From: Oscillospiraceae bacterium
GTDB taxonomy: Bacteria; Bacillota; Clostridia; Oscillospirales; Acutalibacteraceae
DNA length: 64,000 nucleotides
Assembly (NCBI GenBank): GCA_015066465.1
Contig: SVOI01000006.1
Location: 1 to 64,000 of the forward strand
Direction of reading: 5' to 3'
This document shows, in pieces, positions 37,291 through 46,020 of the stretch. Position 1 is the stretch's first letter. The number at the start of each line of letters is the position of its first letter. The translations under genes and the position numbers were made by a program. The notes under the pieces were generated by a model, which saw only the letters and a list, made by a program, of their open reading frames with translations, did not search any database and was not told where the DNA came from.

Positions 37291-37570
37291 TAAGGTGACG
37301 GGAGCTGAACATCGCACGGTTTTGGAAGACAAAAATTCCCACTAACATCGTCAAAACTCTTGAAATACGTCAGTATTCCTGCGAGTTTTTCCTTGTTACT
37401 GAAAATTTTTTTTGTCTTACAAAACTGCTCGCACCTAAAATTGTAAAGATTTTGGTGCAGTAAGGTGTTTCTTTGGCGAAGTCATACTGACGTATAACGA
37501 GACAAAAAACGCCTTAATGTGCCAAAAGATTTAAATTTTAGGCGTACGAGGTTCAGCTCCCGTCACCTTA
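37291..37570. mobile_element. MITE-like element, copy 2 (280 bp, inverted)
   Basis: Same length and sequence family as the copy at 21264-21543 but in the opposite orientation. The 27-bp terminal inverted repeats (TAAGGTGACGGGAGCTGAAC and on) differ from each other at only two positions. Flanked by TA. It fills most of the gap between spo0A and the GH3 gene. Confidence 0.87.
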
Positions 37571-37617
37571 ATTTTATCATATAAAAAGATAAAGTCAATA
37601 AAGGTGAATGTTTTATT

Positions 37618-38391
37618 TTAAGATATTTTCATTTTTAATCTTAATTTATCAGCAATCATTGCAATAAATTCTGAATTTGTTGGTTTGCCACGTTCGCTCT
37701 GGATTGTGTAACCGAAATATGACGATAAAACGTCAACGTCGCCCCTATCCCAAGCAACCTCTATTGCATGACGGATTGCTCTTTCAACACGTGATGGTGT
37801 TGTTGAAAACGCTTTTGCAACTGTCGGGTATAAAATCTTAGTTACAGAATTAAGCATTTCGGGGTCATTTACTGAACGCTTTATTGCTTCTCGTAAATAC
37901 TGGTAGCCTTTAATGTGTGCCGGTACACCAATCTGATGCATTATTTCAGATATTGTTACCTCTATGTTAGTTTCAGTGCTATGATTTACACCGACGTTAG
38001 TGTTACCCATATCTTTCCAGCTGTAAAGCTGTGGAATTCTTTCTGCTAAAAGCGATGGTTCAATTGGTTTTAAAAAATAATAATCTGCACCCGCTTTTAA
38101 AATTTCTAATTCAAAATGACTTTTATCAATACTCGAAAAAACAATAATTAGCGGTCGTTTCATAAGATTTAACTTATTTAACCTTTGTAACACACCTAAA
38201 GCATCAATATGCATTAAAAATGCATCCATAATAATTACATCTGGTGTTTTGCTTTCTACTAATTGAAGTAATGTTGCCCCACTCTTTTCACACACTTTTA
38301 CATCCATCATATTCTTTTTAAGCTCAGACACAAGTGTAAGTGCCATTTCACTTTTTTCGTCTGCTAAAAGCACAGACAGTTGTTTATTCAT
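37618..38391 (-). CDS. spo0A: Sporulation master regulator Spo0A
   Basis: Response regulator of 257 residues. The receiver domain (1-125) has the acidic residues in LLADEKSE, the phospho-Asp in [14 protein letters not shown] and the Lys in FLKPIEP. The effector domain (150-257) has the Spo0A signature [18 protein letters not shown] and helix [14 protein letters not shown]. Phosphorylated Spo0A binds 0A boxes to start sporulation. It is monocistronic with a strong promoter and a 0A box upstream, suggesting autoregulation. Confidence 0.95.
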   Translation of the reverse strand: MNKQLSVLLADEKSEMALTLVSELKKNMMDVKVCEKSGATLLQLVESKTPDVIIMDAFLMHIDALGVLQRLNKLNLMKRPLIIVFSSIDKSHFELEILKAGADYYFLKPIEPSLLAERIPQLYSWKDMGNTNVGVNHSTETNIEVTISEIMHQIGVPAHIKGYQYLREAIKRSVNDPEMLNSVTKILYPTVAKAFSTTPSRVERAIRHAIEVAWDRGDVDVLSSYFGYTIQSERGKPTNSEFIAMIADKLRLKMKIS

Positions 38392-38416
38392 TTACTGCAC
38401 CTCCGTTAGTGAGTGA

Positions 38417-38445
38417 ATTATAGCACCCTGAAAATTTTAGTGCAA
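38417..38445 (-). promoter_or_regulatory. Sigma-A promoter of spo0A
   Basis: On the minus strand TTGCAC, 17 bases, perfect TATAAT, then GGAGG before the ATG 26 bases after the -10 box. Confidence 0.8.
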
Positions 38446-38569
38446 TAGACTTTTAAAACAATCGTGAATATAGACAAAACCTTGATTTTATTAAGGTGTG
38501 AATAAAGTCTTAGTTTGAATTTTCTTGACGAGTAACGTCGAATTCGCCGAATTTTTTTGGTTATATTTT

Positions 38570-38576
38570 TTCGACA
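38570..38576 (-). promoter_or_regulatory. 0A box upstream of spo0A
   Basis: A perfect TGTCGAA on the minus strand, about 125 bases upstream of the spo0A -35 box. A partial match, GTCGAA, is on the plus strand near 38537. Autoregulation by Spo0A~P is inferred from the box. Confidence 0.5.
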
Positions 38577-38660
38577 TTTTTTGCATTTTTCTACAAAATG
38601 AGTGAAAAAATCAAAAACTTCTATCAATTGTTTCAGAAACCAGTAAGTTATTAAATACAA

Positions 38661-38703
38661 AAACTACTCTTCATAGCAAAACAAATGCAATAAAGAGTAG
38701 TTT
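38661..38703 (-). terminator. Terminator of the Cache chemoreceptor gene
   Basis: An 11-bp stem (AAACTACTCTT with AAGAGTAGTTT), followed on the minus strand by a T-rich tail. The rest of the 341-base gap carries only the spo0A control region; an 80-codon frame within it has no ribosome binding site. Confidence 0.8.
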
Positions 38704-38732
38704 ATTGATTAGAAAATGTTAATTAAACTCAA

Positions 38733-40751
38733 TTATTTAATAGTAAACTTTTCTACCATCTGATTTAAAAGTTGTGCCTGAGCAGAAAGTTCTTCACTTG
38801 AAGCGGCAGTTTCTTGTGCGGTAGTGCTATTATTCTGTACAACGTCTGAAATTTGATTTATACCTTCTGAAACCTGAGCAATCGCTGTTGATTGTTCTTC
38901 GTAAGCAATAGACATCGCATTGATATCATTTGTTATAGATTTAATATTTTCTACTGTTTCAAGAAGACTCTTTGCAGTTTCATCTGCTATTTCACTACCC
39001 TGATGAGTTGCCTTAACAGATGCACTTATAAGTTTTGCAGTATTACCCGCTGCTTCTTGTGATTTAATTGCAAGGTTTCTGACTTCGTCTGCAACAACTG
39101 AGAAACCTTTACCAGCTTCACCTGCACGTGCCGCTTCAACCGCCGCATTCAATGCAAGAATATTAGTCTGAAATGCAATATCATCAATAATTTTAATAAC
39201 CTTATCAATTTCAATAGAACGGTTATTGATTTCTGTCATAGAATCAATAAGTTCTCTCATTCTTTCGTTACTCTGAGCAACACTTGTTGCGGTTTCATTA
39301 ACATTGTGGCTAACTGTTCTTGCAGTATCTGTATTTTTGTAAACTTGTTCTGCCAAAACAGAGATTGTAGCAGAAAGTTGCTCTACAGATGCCGCCTGTT
39401 GTGTTGCACCACTACTAAGAGTCTGTGCACCATCAGACAAATGACTAGAACCTGCTGAAACTTGTTGTGCGGCATTATCCATCTGCCAGATAGTATCGGT
39501 AAGTGAAGATGAAATATTTTCGAGTGCTAACTTAATCTTATTAAATTCACCTACATAATCGAGTGTGAGTTCGAATACAAGGTTACCATTTGCGATTTCA
39601 TTAAGTATGTTTGTAATTTCATCAATATATGCCGAATAATTGTGAAGTTGATTTGCGGTTCTTCCGAAATTATCAGAAAGTGCACCAAACTCATCGTTTG
39701 AATGATAATCAACCGTTGTATTAAGGTCGCCATCTGCAATACTTTGAGCCGCTTTATCAAGTTTCTTAACTGGTTTAATAACCAATTTGTTTACAAGTGC
39801 AAAAACAAGTAATGCAAGAATTACACAAGAGCATACTGCAATAATAACAAGTGTAGTTGTAAGAGAATTTGCTGCAGCAAGTATTTCAGACTCTGGTACA
39901 TAGAATACTGAAGCCCAGTTGCAACCCGGCACCCATTCAATGTAATAATACATATTCTCGCCGTTTACTACAGCTTGGTGGAGACCTTCTTCTTTGGTAT
40001 CTATCCACTCAACTGCGGCTGCATAAATAGGATTTTCTTGAAGTTCGTCAAAAGATTTTGCCATCATAGCTTCATCTGGTGCGCCTATAACAATACGAGC
40101 ACCAGCATCTGTCATAAAAGCACCGCCAGTTTCTTCAATTTGAACTTCAGCCATCATTTTTGAGATTTCTTCTAACTGAACGTCACCTGCGGCAACACCT
40201 CTGACACTTCCGTCTTTATTCTTTAAAACGCAAGTAGCAGAAGTTACGATTTTATTTATGGTAAGGTCTAAATATGCATCACCAAACATAAATTCATCGT
40301 GTGTGAGACCTTCTTTATACCAACCCCTTGTTGTAGGGTCATAATCGCCTTCTGGAACTTCCCACGTTGCATAAACTTCTTTATTTTCTGTTGCTATGTA
40401 GATACCACCCGAACAACTACTATCAGGGTCAACAGTATGGTTTACGTAAGCCTGTTGCTCTTGTGGAGTCATATCCATATATTCAAACACGTCACGTTGT
40501 GCATCGAGTTTCCCGAGAATTTCATTCATCCACGCAGAAACATCGTTTACTGCACTATCAGCACTGGTTTTAAGTAAAAATTCACTGTTTTCACGTAATA
40601 TGTTCTTAGTAGTAACTTGTACTATCACAAGAATACTTACAATTACAATTACGATTACAGGAATAATTACCCCCATAAGTTTCGTTTGGATACTCATACG
40701 AGCACCTTTAGTTTCAGATGTTTTAACAATTTTTTTCTTTTTACCTTTCAC
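38733..40751 (-). CDS. Methyl-accepting chemotaxis protein with Cache sensor
   Basis: Chemoreceptor of 672 residues. Start chosen as GTG at 40751, since AGGGAGG is seven bases upstream. The first membrane helix follows near residue 22-42, then a double-Cache extracellular sensor (about 50-280, with [21 protein letters not shown] and [13 protein letters not shown]), a second helix near 295-315, HAMP, and a signalling domain with [37 protein letters not shown]. It is related to, but clearly diverged from, the tandem receptors at 8-14 kb and lacks their SYDDKY tail. Cache sensors usually bind amino acids or carboxylates. Confidence 0.93.
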   Translation of the reverse strand: MKGKKKKIVKTSETKGARMSIQTKLMGVIIPVIVIVIVSILVIVQVTTKNILRENSEFLLKTSADSAVNDVSAWMNEILGKLDAQRDVFEYMDMTPQEQQAYVNHTVDPDSSCSGGIYIATENKEVYATWEVPEGDYDPTTRGWYKEGLTHDEFMFGDAYLDLTINKIVTSATCVLKNKDGSVRGVAAGDVQLEEISKMMAEVQIEETGGAFMTDAGARIVIGAPDEAMMAKSFDELQENPIYAAAVEWIDTKEEGLHQAVVNGENMYYYIEWVPGCNWASVFYVPESEILAAANSLTTTLVIIAVCSCVILALLVFALVNKLVIKPVKKLDKAAQSIADGDLNTTVDYHSNDEFGALSDNFGRTANQLHNYSAYIDEITNILNEIANGNLVFELTLDYVGEFNKIKLALENISSSLTDTIWQMDNAAQQVSAGSSHLSDGAQTLSSGATQQAASVEQLSATISVLAEQVYKNTDTARTVSHNVNETATSVAQSNERMRELIDSMTEINNRSIEIDKVIKIIDDIAFQTNILALNAAVEAARAGEAGKGFSVVADEVRNLAIKSQEAAGNTAKLISASVKATHQGSEIADETAKSLLETVENIKSITNDINAMSIAYEEQSTAIAQVSEGINQISDVVQNNSTTAQETAASSEELSAQAQLLNQMVEKFTIK

Positions 40752-40803
40752 CCTAAAGCCTCCCTTATAAATACAATAATAAAACGCATACAACATTTGT
40801 TAC

Positions 40804-40832
40804 ATTTTACCACTTTATTTTATGTATGTCAA
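40804..40832 (-). promoter_or_regulatory. Sigma-A promoter of the Cache chemoreceptor
   Basis: On the minus strand a consensus TTGACA, 17 bases, TAAAAT. The stretch from here to 41050 also holds a degenerate REP-like unit near 40922-40945 and a short GTGGTCAGTG duplication near 40878-40900, but no gene. Confidence 0.78.
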
Positions 40833-41050
40833 TATATTTTAGCGAAAACACCTAATACAACCAAAAAATTCTATAAGTGGTCAGTGAGTCAGTGGTCAGT
40901 GCCGACTTACAACTAAAACCAAGACAGAGAACCTCCTCTGTCATAACAATTCCCAAAAATTACAAAAAAACGCCCAAAAATTACATTTCAGTACATTTTG
41001 AAAATCAAATTGATATTATGTAGATGAAAAGAAAAAAGGAGTGTTCTGTT

Positions 41051-41395
41051 ATGAAAAATAAATTGCTTGTAGTTTTAAAGAACATATTTATGTATACAAC
41101 ATTAATCTGGTCATCTGTTATGTTAATTTCATATCTCAGTATTATTTTTGAACTACCAGTATTTTTATTAATCAGTTATATACCTTTAGTAGGCGATTTT
41201 ATTATTGAAGTATTAGAATTCTTGGTGTTATTTGGAATATGGGGCATACCTATTCTTTATATTATTACAATACCTTACATTTTAGTGGTTAAAGAAGATA
41301 ATCCGAATAAACGAATAACTTTATCTACGATAATCGTACCTTTAGTTCTCATAGTTTTAATGTTAGCAACCAACTTTTTAGAAGTTTTAGCATAA
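41051..41395 (+). CDS. Small membrane protein
   Basis: A 114-residue membrane protein with three to four helices. The ATG at 41051 is preferred over one nine codons earlier because AAAAGGAG lies just before it. No family recognised. It stands alone between REP-like repeats and its own terminator. Confidence 0.6.
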   Translation: MKNKLLVVLKNIFMYTTLIWSSVMLISYLSIIFELPVFLLISYIPLVGDFIIEVLEFLVLFGIWGIPILYIITIPYILVVKEDNPNKRITLSTIIVPLVLIVLMLATNFLEVLA

Positions 41396-41398
41396 AAG

Positions 41399-41429
41399 AA
41401 CTCGTCAGGCTTAACGTCTGACGAGTTTT
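41399..41429 (+). terminator. Intrinsic terminator
   Basis: A 10-bp stem AACTCGTCAG/CTGACGAGTT with a nine-base loop and a short T-tract, three bases after the stop codon. Confidence 0.8.
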
Positions 41430-41504
41430 AAGACAGAGAAGCGAGCCCCTGATTGTTATTATGCTGTCTGTTTCCTGTCTTATAGACTGATTGTTATGAT
41501 TGTC

Positions 41505-42323
41505 TCACTCAAACCTTTCAGAAAAAGGAACATCAAAAAAAGTCTTTTCTTTTGAAAACTGTTTTAGAATTTTATGTTGTTCTATAATTTCTTTGGCAAA
41601 ATCTTCTTTAGAAATATTTGAATATTCAGCATAAGTCAAAGTAGCATATGTAGTCTTGTTAAAATCTTTAACTAAAGCACCATAAGCACCATCAGATTCA
41701 AAAAAGATAACAGTATCATCACCGATTTTTATTATTTCACCATTTGATATAACCTTTAATTCTGCCCAATCCTTTATGATTGGATTATCGGTTTCTAATC
41801 TGAATTTAAAATTCATAAAAGGGCTTAAACTTTCAAAATATCTGATATCATAATGTTGTGGCAATCCGTAAATTGAACCACCCTGAGATTCTAACCAAAA
41901 ATATTTTGTGCCAGTTATATAAGAAACACAAATATCAAAATTTTCGTACTCAGAATTTATTATATCGTGATAAGGAAAAAGTGTTTGTACGGTTTCTTTA
42001 TTATTTTCAATATATTCATCTGGTGTATAGCAATCATAAAAAGCTAAAGCATTATATAAAATCAATGATATGCAACCAACCAGAATTACGATACATGGAA
42101 TTAATACTTTAATTTTTAAATTTTCTGCCTTCATTTTTTGTTTTGAAATAAGAATTGAACACACCAACAAAATTATTGAAATAATTAATAAAGCCTGCGC
42201 TAAAAATAAAAGTATGGGTAAAAACTCAAATTCAAGAAAATATATCTGTTGAAATAGAATCGAACAATAAAATACAACAGATAATAGACCTGTAAAAATA
42301 GAAATACTTTTTAATTTTTCCAT
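41505..42323 (-). CDS. Hypothetical membrane protein with external domain
   Basis: A 272-residue protein. Three or so N-terminal helices (about 9-30, 36-60, 72-95) are followed by an exported-looking domain of about 175 residues with YDCYTPDEYIENN and alternating strands. Not recognised. A GGGGGGA ribosome binding site precedes the ATG. It is followed downstream by degenerate REP-like units at 41430-41480. Lower conservation-type composition and the repeat neighbours suggest an accessory gene. Confidence 0.6.
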   Translation of the reverse strand: MEKLKSISIFTGLLSVVFYCSILFQQIYFLEFEFLPILLFLAQALLIISIILLVCSILISKQKMKAENLKIKVLIPCIVILVGCISLILYNALAFYDCYTPDEYIENNKETVQTLFPYHDIINSEYENFDICVSYITGTKYFWLESQGGSIYGLPQHYDIRYFESLSPFMNFKFRLETDNPIIKDWAELKVISNGEIIKIGDDTVIFFESDGAYGALVKDFNKTTYATLTYAEYSNISKEDFAKEIIEQHKILKQFSKEKTFFDVPFSERFE

Positions 42324-42362
42324 TTTATAATCCCCCCTGTCTTAATTTTAAGTTTCTAACCC

Positions 42363-42713
42363 CTATTTCCTAATCATCTTAACAAGCTTAATAACACCTA
42401 AAACGATAAGGCGGAGTAATTCGCCAATAATTACTGCAAGGAGTGAGAATACGAACATCCAGAAGATGTTTCCGTAAACTCTTGGTTCGTAGTACATAAA
42501 CATTGTTGAAACGACTAAAATTGTTGTAAATAGCGGGAATAAGAATTTAATTTTCTTATTTGAAATTGCTACACCGATTATACCGACAATAAGAGTAAGT
42601 GCCATAATAAGAATTATGTGAGCATCTTTGTTGCCCATTGGAATTAACGGGAATAAGAAAATTAACGCTAATTCAATAAAAGCAATTATAAGTTCTTTTA
42701 AATACTTTTTCAT
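42363..42713 (-). CDS. Small four-helix membrane protein
   Basis: A 116-residue membrane protein with four helices and a basic C-terminus (KLVKMIRK). Its ATG overlaps the stop codon of darA (TAATG arrangement), so it is translationally coupled to the c-di-AMP receptor. No family recognised; coupling suggests a link with c-di-AMP or with the nearby exporter, but this is inference. Confidence 0.65.
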   Translation of the reverse strand: MKKYLKELIIAFIELALIFLFPLIPMGNKDAHIILIMALTLIVGIIGVAISNKKIKFLFPLFTTILVVSTMFMYYEPRVYGNIFWMFVFSLLAVIIGELLRLIVLGVIKLVKMIRK

Positions 42714-43039
42714 TAATATTTATCCACACTTTCTACGTCTAATGAAAATACAATTGCACCGCCAACTGCAACTTCTGCCGCTAAGTCACCTTCACGGAGT
42801 CCGCTACCGAGTGCTTGTGTTGATGGAGCAGTTTGTGTTCTTCTTTTACAGTGCTCTTTAATTGTGTCTTTTGCTTTTTGTACTTTATCATCTTCGGCAC
42901 CGATTAAAAACGTTGTGTTACCAACCATTAAAAATCCGCCTGTTGTTGAAAGTTTTGTTACAGAAAAACCTTCTTTTGTGAGTGCAGAAGAAACTACTGC
43001 ACTATCTTCATTGTTTACGATTGCTATAAGAAGTTTCAT
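42713..43039 (-). CDS. darA: Cyclic-di-AMP receptor DarA (PstA)
   Basis: A 108-residue PII-like trimeric signalling protein. Signatures: MKLLIAIVNNED at the N-terminus, LSTTGGFLMVGNTTFLIG near residue 30 and GGAIVFSLDVE near the C-terminus. The family binds c-di-AMP; its downstream target is still debated. The T-loop region (REGDLAAEV preceded by a Thr/Gln/Ser-rich stretch) is present. Genes on both sides are on the same strand with short gaps. Confidence 0.9.
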   Translation of the reverse strand: MKLLIAIVNNEDSAVVSSALTKEGFSVTKLSTTGGFLMVGNTTFLIGAEDDKVQKAKDTIKEHCKRRTQTAPSTQALGSGLREGDLAAEVAVGGAIVFSLDVESVDKY

Positions 43040-43059
43040 AAGTTAATTTCATCCTTTCA

Positions 43060-43545
43060 TTATATCTTAGGTAATATCATTTTAAGACTCTTTTTATCAA
43101 GCTGTTTTACGTCTGGTATTTCGTAGCGATTGTCGTTAGCATCTTTAATAAGCACACGACCGTCATAAAGTGGTTTAACCGCTGTAATGTGGTTTCTAAT
43201 TTCAAAGGTGTAAACGCCTTTATCAGTTTCTGCAGTCCACATCCAGATTTTGAACTTTTCGCTCATTTTTAAGAATTTTGTAATTCTTGGAATCATATAG
43301 TATTCTTCAAGAACTTTCTCTGCTACCTTTCGGGACTCTTCCATAAGGTCATTTAAATCTCTTATAATGGCAATTTGTTCGCCCTCAGAGTCAACGAGTG
43401 CAATATATTTTGTAAGACCTGTTATAGGGAACATTCTGCGAAGCTCTACACCCGTGAATTTTTCGCCTGTATAAAATTCAACATCAACAAAAATAACGTC
43501 ATTTGGTGTTAAACGTATATCAGGACCTTCTACATAACGTGGCAT
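43060..43545 (-). CDS. DUF1854 protein
   Basis: A 161-residue soluble protein of the DUF1854 group: VEGPDIRLTPNDVIFVDVEF at the start, GLTKYIALVDSEGEQIAIIRDLNDL near residue 45, and YYMIPRITKFLKMSEKFKIW near residue 82. DUF1854 genes are typically adjacent to an ABC exporter, as here, where the exporter gene ends 14 bases upstream. The likely role is an accessory of that transporter; no biochemical function is known to me. Confidence 0.8.
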   Translation of the reverse strand: MPRYVEGPDIRLTPNDVIFVDVEFYTGEKFTGVELRRMFPITGLTKYIALVDSEGEQIAIIRDLNDLMEESRKVAEKVLEEYYMIPRITKFLKMSEKFKIWMWTAETDKGVYTFEIRNHITAVKPLYDGRVLIKDANDNRYEIPDVKQLDKKSLKMILPKI

Positions 43546-43559
43546 TATATTGCACCCCC

Positions 43560-45809
43560 TTATTCAAAATTCTCTTCAGCCTTGCGTTTTTGTAACTGCT
43601 CACCCATAGACTGAATTTCAATAAGCTTATAATATTTACCTTTGAGTGCCATAAGCTCTTCTGGAGTACCACACTCAATAATCTCACCTTTATCTACAAC
43701 AACGATTTTATTCGCTTTTCTTAAGGTAGAAAGTCTGTGAGCAATCATAAGTGTAGTTCTGCCACTTATAAGGCGCTCAATAGCACTCTGAATAAGACTT
43801 TCTGTTTCTGAGTCAACCGCTGCAGTTGCTTCGTCAAAGATTAATATACTTGGGTTTTTAAGCACTGCACGAGCAATAGAAACACGTTGCTTTTCACCAC
43901 CTGAGAGACCTACACCGCGTTCACCGAGCATTGTATCATAAGCATCAGGTAATTTTGAAATAAAGCCGTGTGCATTAGCAACCTCAGCAGCGTGAAGAAC
44001 CTGCTCAACGTGTGAAACATTACTGCCGTAAGCTATATTATTAAAAATAGTATCACGGAACATAAGTGGCTCTTGCTGAACAAAACCTATTGAGTTTCTG
44101 TAATATTTCATATCAATATCACGAACGTTTACGCCATCAACAAGGATTTCGCCATCATACTCGTCGTAATATCTCATAAGAAGATTTATAAGAGTTGATT
44201 TACCACTACCAGTTGTACCTACAATACCGACAATATCGCCAGGCTCAATGGTGAGGTTGATATTTGAAAGAACCTTTTTAGAACGGTCAAATGCGAAGTT
44301 AACATTTCTGAATTCAATTTTACCGCGCATTCTTTCTAATTCGTTATCGTGACCAAAGTCGTGCTCAGGCTCTGCATCTAAAATATCAAGGATTTTTTCA
44401 GCAGATGCTAAAGTGTTCTGGTATGTATCACCGATATTAGCAAAGAAGTTAACCGGGTTATAGAACATACTCGCATAAGTTACAAATGAAACTAAAAGAC
44501 CTAATGAAACGTCTTTATCGTCACCAATAACAAGATTACCACCCAAGAACCATATTACAAGTGAACCACAAGTAACAAGGAACGTAATAATTGATGGGAA
44601 TATTGCGGCTGGAATTGCAACCTTTCTGTCTTCTTTGAACCATTCATCACAGAATTTGTTGAATTTATCAATAGTTTTTCTTTCGTTTGTGAAAGCTTTT
44701 ATAACTCTTACACCCGGAATTGAGTCTGCAAGCATTGTTGAAATTGCAGAATGCCTTCTCCAGAGTCGCATATATTTAGGCCCCAAGACCTTACTGAACA
44801 TTTTACCAACTACAACAACTATAGGAACTGGAATTAATGAAAACAAAGCAAGCTTCCAGCTCATTGCGAACATTATAATTACAAGACCAACTAAAGTAAA
44901 CGCCTGAACTACCGCTTCCTGCGATATTTTCATAATAAACTGCTGAATTGTACCAGCATCGGAGTTAACTCGGTTAATAACTGAACCAGTTGAGATTTTA
45001 TCGAAAAAGCTCATTGGTAAATATTGCGCTTTTTCAAAAATATCTTTCTTTAAGTTTAACGTGATTTTGTTACCAGTTATTCTTAATTTATATGACCTTA
45101 TACCATTTACTATGTACTGGAACACATAAACGCCCATAAGCCACACAAGAACAACAATGAGTTTTTGTGAATTTTTATTAGGAATAACGTCGTCAACCAT
45201 TATTTTTGTAATATAAGGTGGAACGAGTGACAAAACAGTTGCCACAACTGATAAAAGCATACACACAACAAGTGACGTTTTTTCGGGAGCGACATATTTT
45301 GCAAATTTACTTATAATATGACTTTTGCTTGAGCAGTTGATACATTCTGCATCTGGCTTGGGTAATTTTCTACCACATTTCGGGCAGAATGAACGTTGCT
45401 TACTGTAAACAGATTTTACAACTTCAACCTCTGCTTCTGAAAAGCCGTTTTCATTAATTACATTTACAAAGTTTGCGGCAGCATCGCCAACCTCTGCAGC
45501 GGCATAAGAAAATCTGAGAATATTTTTCTTTTTGTTTTCGCCTTTTAATTTCACCTTAAAGAATGCATTACCATACATTCTTTTTACTTCTGCTTCTTCA
45601 ATTTCTTTATACTCAACAATTAAAAGATTGTCTGAAAAGCAACTGTCAAAGGCGTAAAGCTTATCTTTAGTAAAAACAAGCATTGATTCGCCATATTTTC
45701 CTTTTAAATTCAAGTCACCCACGATAACAAAAAGCGACTCGCCTTTTATTTTTTCATCGTAAAGACTTTTATAAATTTCGGGTATTGGTCTGTTAGTGGT
45801 TTCTTTCAC
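43560..45809 (-). CDS. ABC exporter with N-terminal zinc ribbon
   Basis: A 749-residue fused permease-ATPase. The GTG at 45809 is the start, since GGGGG lies just upstream and the longer ATG frame lacks a site. Residues 1-130 form a PH-like/unassigned domain; a zinc ribbon (CPKCGRKLPKPDAECINC) follows near residue 140; then six membrane helices (170-460) and a nucleotide-binding domain with GTTGSGKSTLINLL, LSGGEKQRVSIARAV and ILIFDEATAAVDSE. The unusual N-terminal extension is shared with DUF1854-linked exporters. Substrate unknown. Confidence 0.9.
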   Translation of the reverse strand: MKETTNRPIPEIYKSLYDEKIKGESLFVIVGDLNLKGKYGESMLVFTKDKLYAFDSCFSDNLLIVEYKEIEEAEVKRMYGNAFFKVKLKGENKKKNILRFSYAAAEVGDAAANFVNVINENGFSEAEVEVVKSVYSKQRSFCPKCGRKLPKPDAECINCSSKSHIISKFAKYVAPEKTSLVVCMLLSVVATVLSLVPPYITKIMVDDVIPNKNSQKLIVVLVWLMGVYVFQYIVNGIRSYKLRITGNKITLNLKKDIFEKAQYLPMSFFDKISTGSVINRVNSDAGTIQQFIMKISQEAVVQAFTLVGLVIIMFAMSWKLALFSLIPVPIVVVVGKMFSKVLGPKYMRLWRRHSAISTMLADSIPGVRVIKAFTNERKTIDKFNKFCDEWFKEDRKVAIPAAIFPSIITFLVTCGSLVIWFLGGNLVIGDDKDVSLGLLVSFVTYASMFYNPVNFFANIGDTYQNTLASAEKILDILDAEPEHDFGHDNELERMRGKIEFRNVNFAFDRSKKVLSNINLTIEPGDIVGIVGTTGSGKSTLINLLMRYYDEYDGEILVDGVNVRDIDMKYYRNSIGFVQQEPLMFRDTIFNNIAYGSNVSHVEQVLHAAEVANAHGFISKLPDAYDTMLGERGVGLSGGEKQRVSIARAVLKNPSILIFDEATAAVDSETESLIQSAIERLISGRTTLMIAHRLSTLRKANKIVVVDKGEIIECGTPEELMALKGKYYKLIEIQSMGEQLQKRKAEENFE

Positions 45810-45858
45810 AAAAAAGCCCCCTTTCTGTTTCAAAAAACAGAAATAATCACACAAGTCA

Positions 45859-45887
45859 ATATTATCAAACTTGGTATAATTTGTAAA
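45859..45887 (-). promoter_or_regulatory. Promoter of the ABC exporter gene
   Basis: On the minus strand TTTACA, 17 bases, TAATAT. A small hairpin (TTTCTGTTT/AAACAGAAA) follows in the leader just upstream of the GGGGG ribosome binding site. Confidence 0.55.
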
Positions 45888-45958
45888 TAGAAAAAACGTA
45901 TTTTTTAATTGTTAATTTTAACTATTTTTAATTACTAAATATTGTTCTGTTTACTGTA

Positions 45959-45987
45959 TTGTTTTAACTTGGAAATTATGTTACAAT
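45959..45987 (+). promoter_or_regulatory. Promoter of the GPH symporter gene
   Basis: TTGTTT, 17 bases, TACAAT, 33 bases before the ATG. Confidence 0.6.
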
Positions 45988-46020
45988 TAAAAAATCTTAT
46001 TGATAGAAAGCAGGGTTTCT

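Noticed and set aside
38418-38660. 80-codon minus-strand frame upstream of spo0A
   Set aside because: It overlaps the spo0A promoter and has no ribosome binding site or recognisable features.
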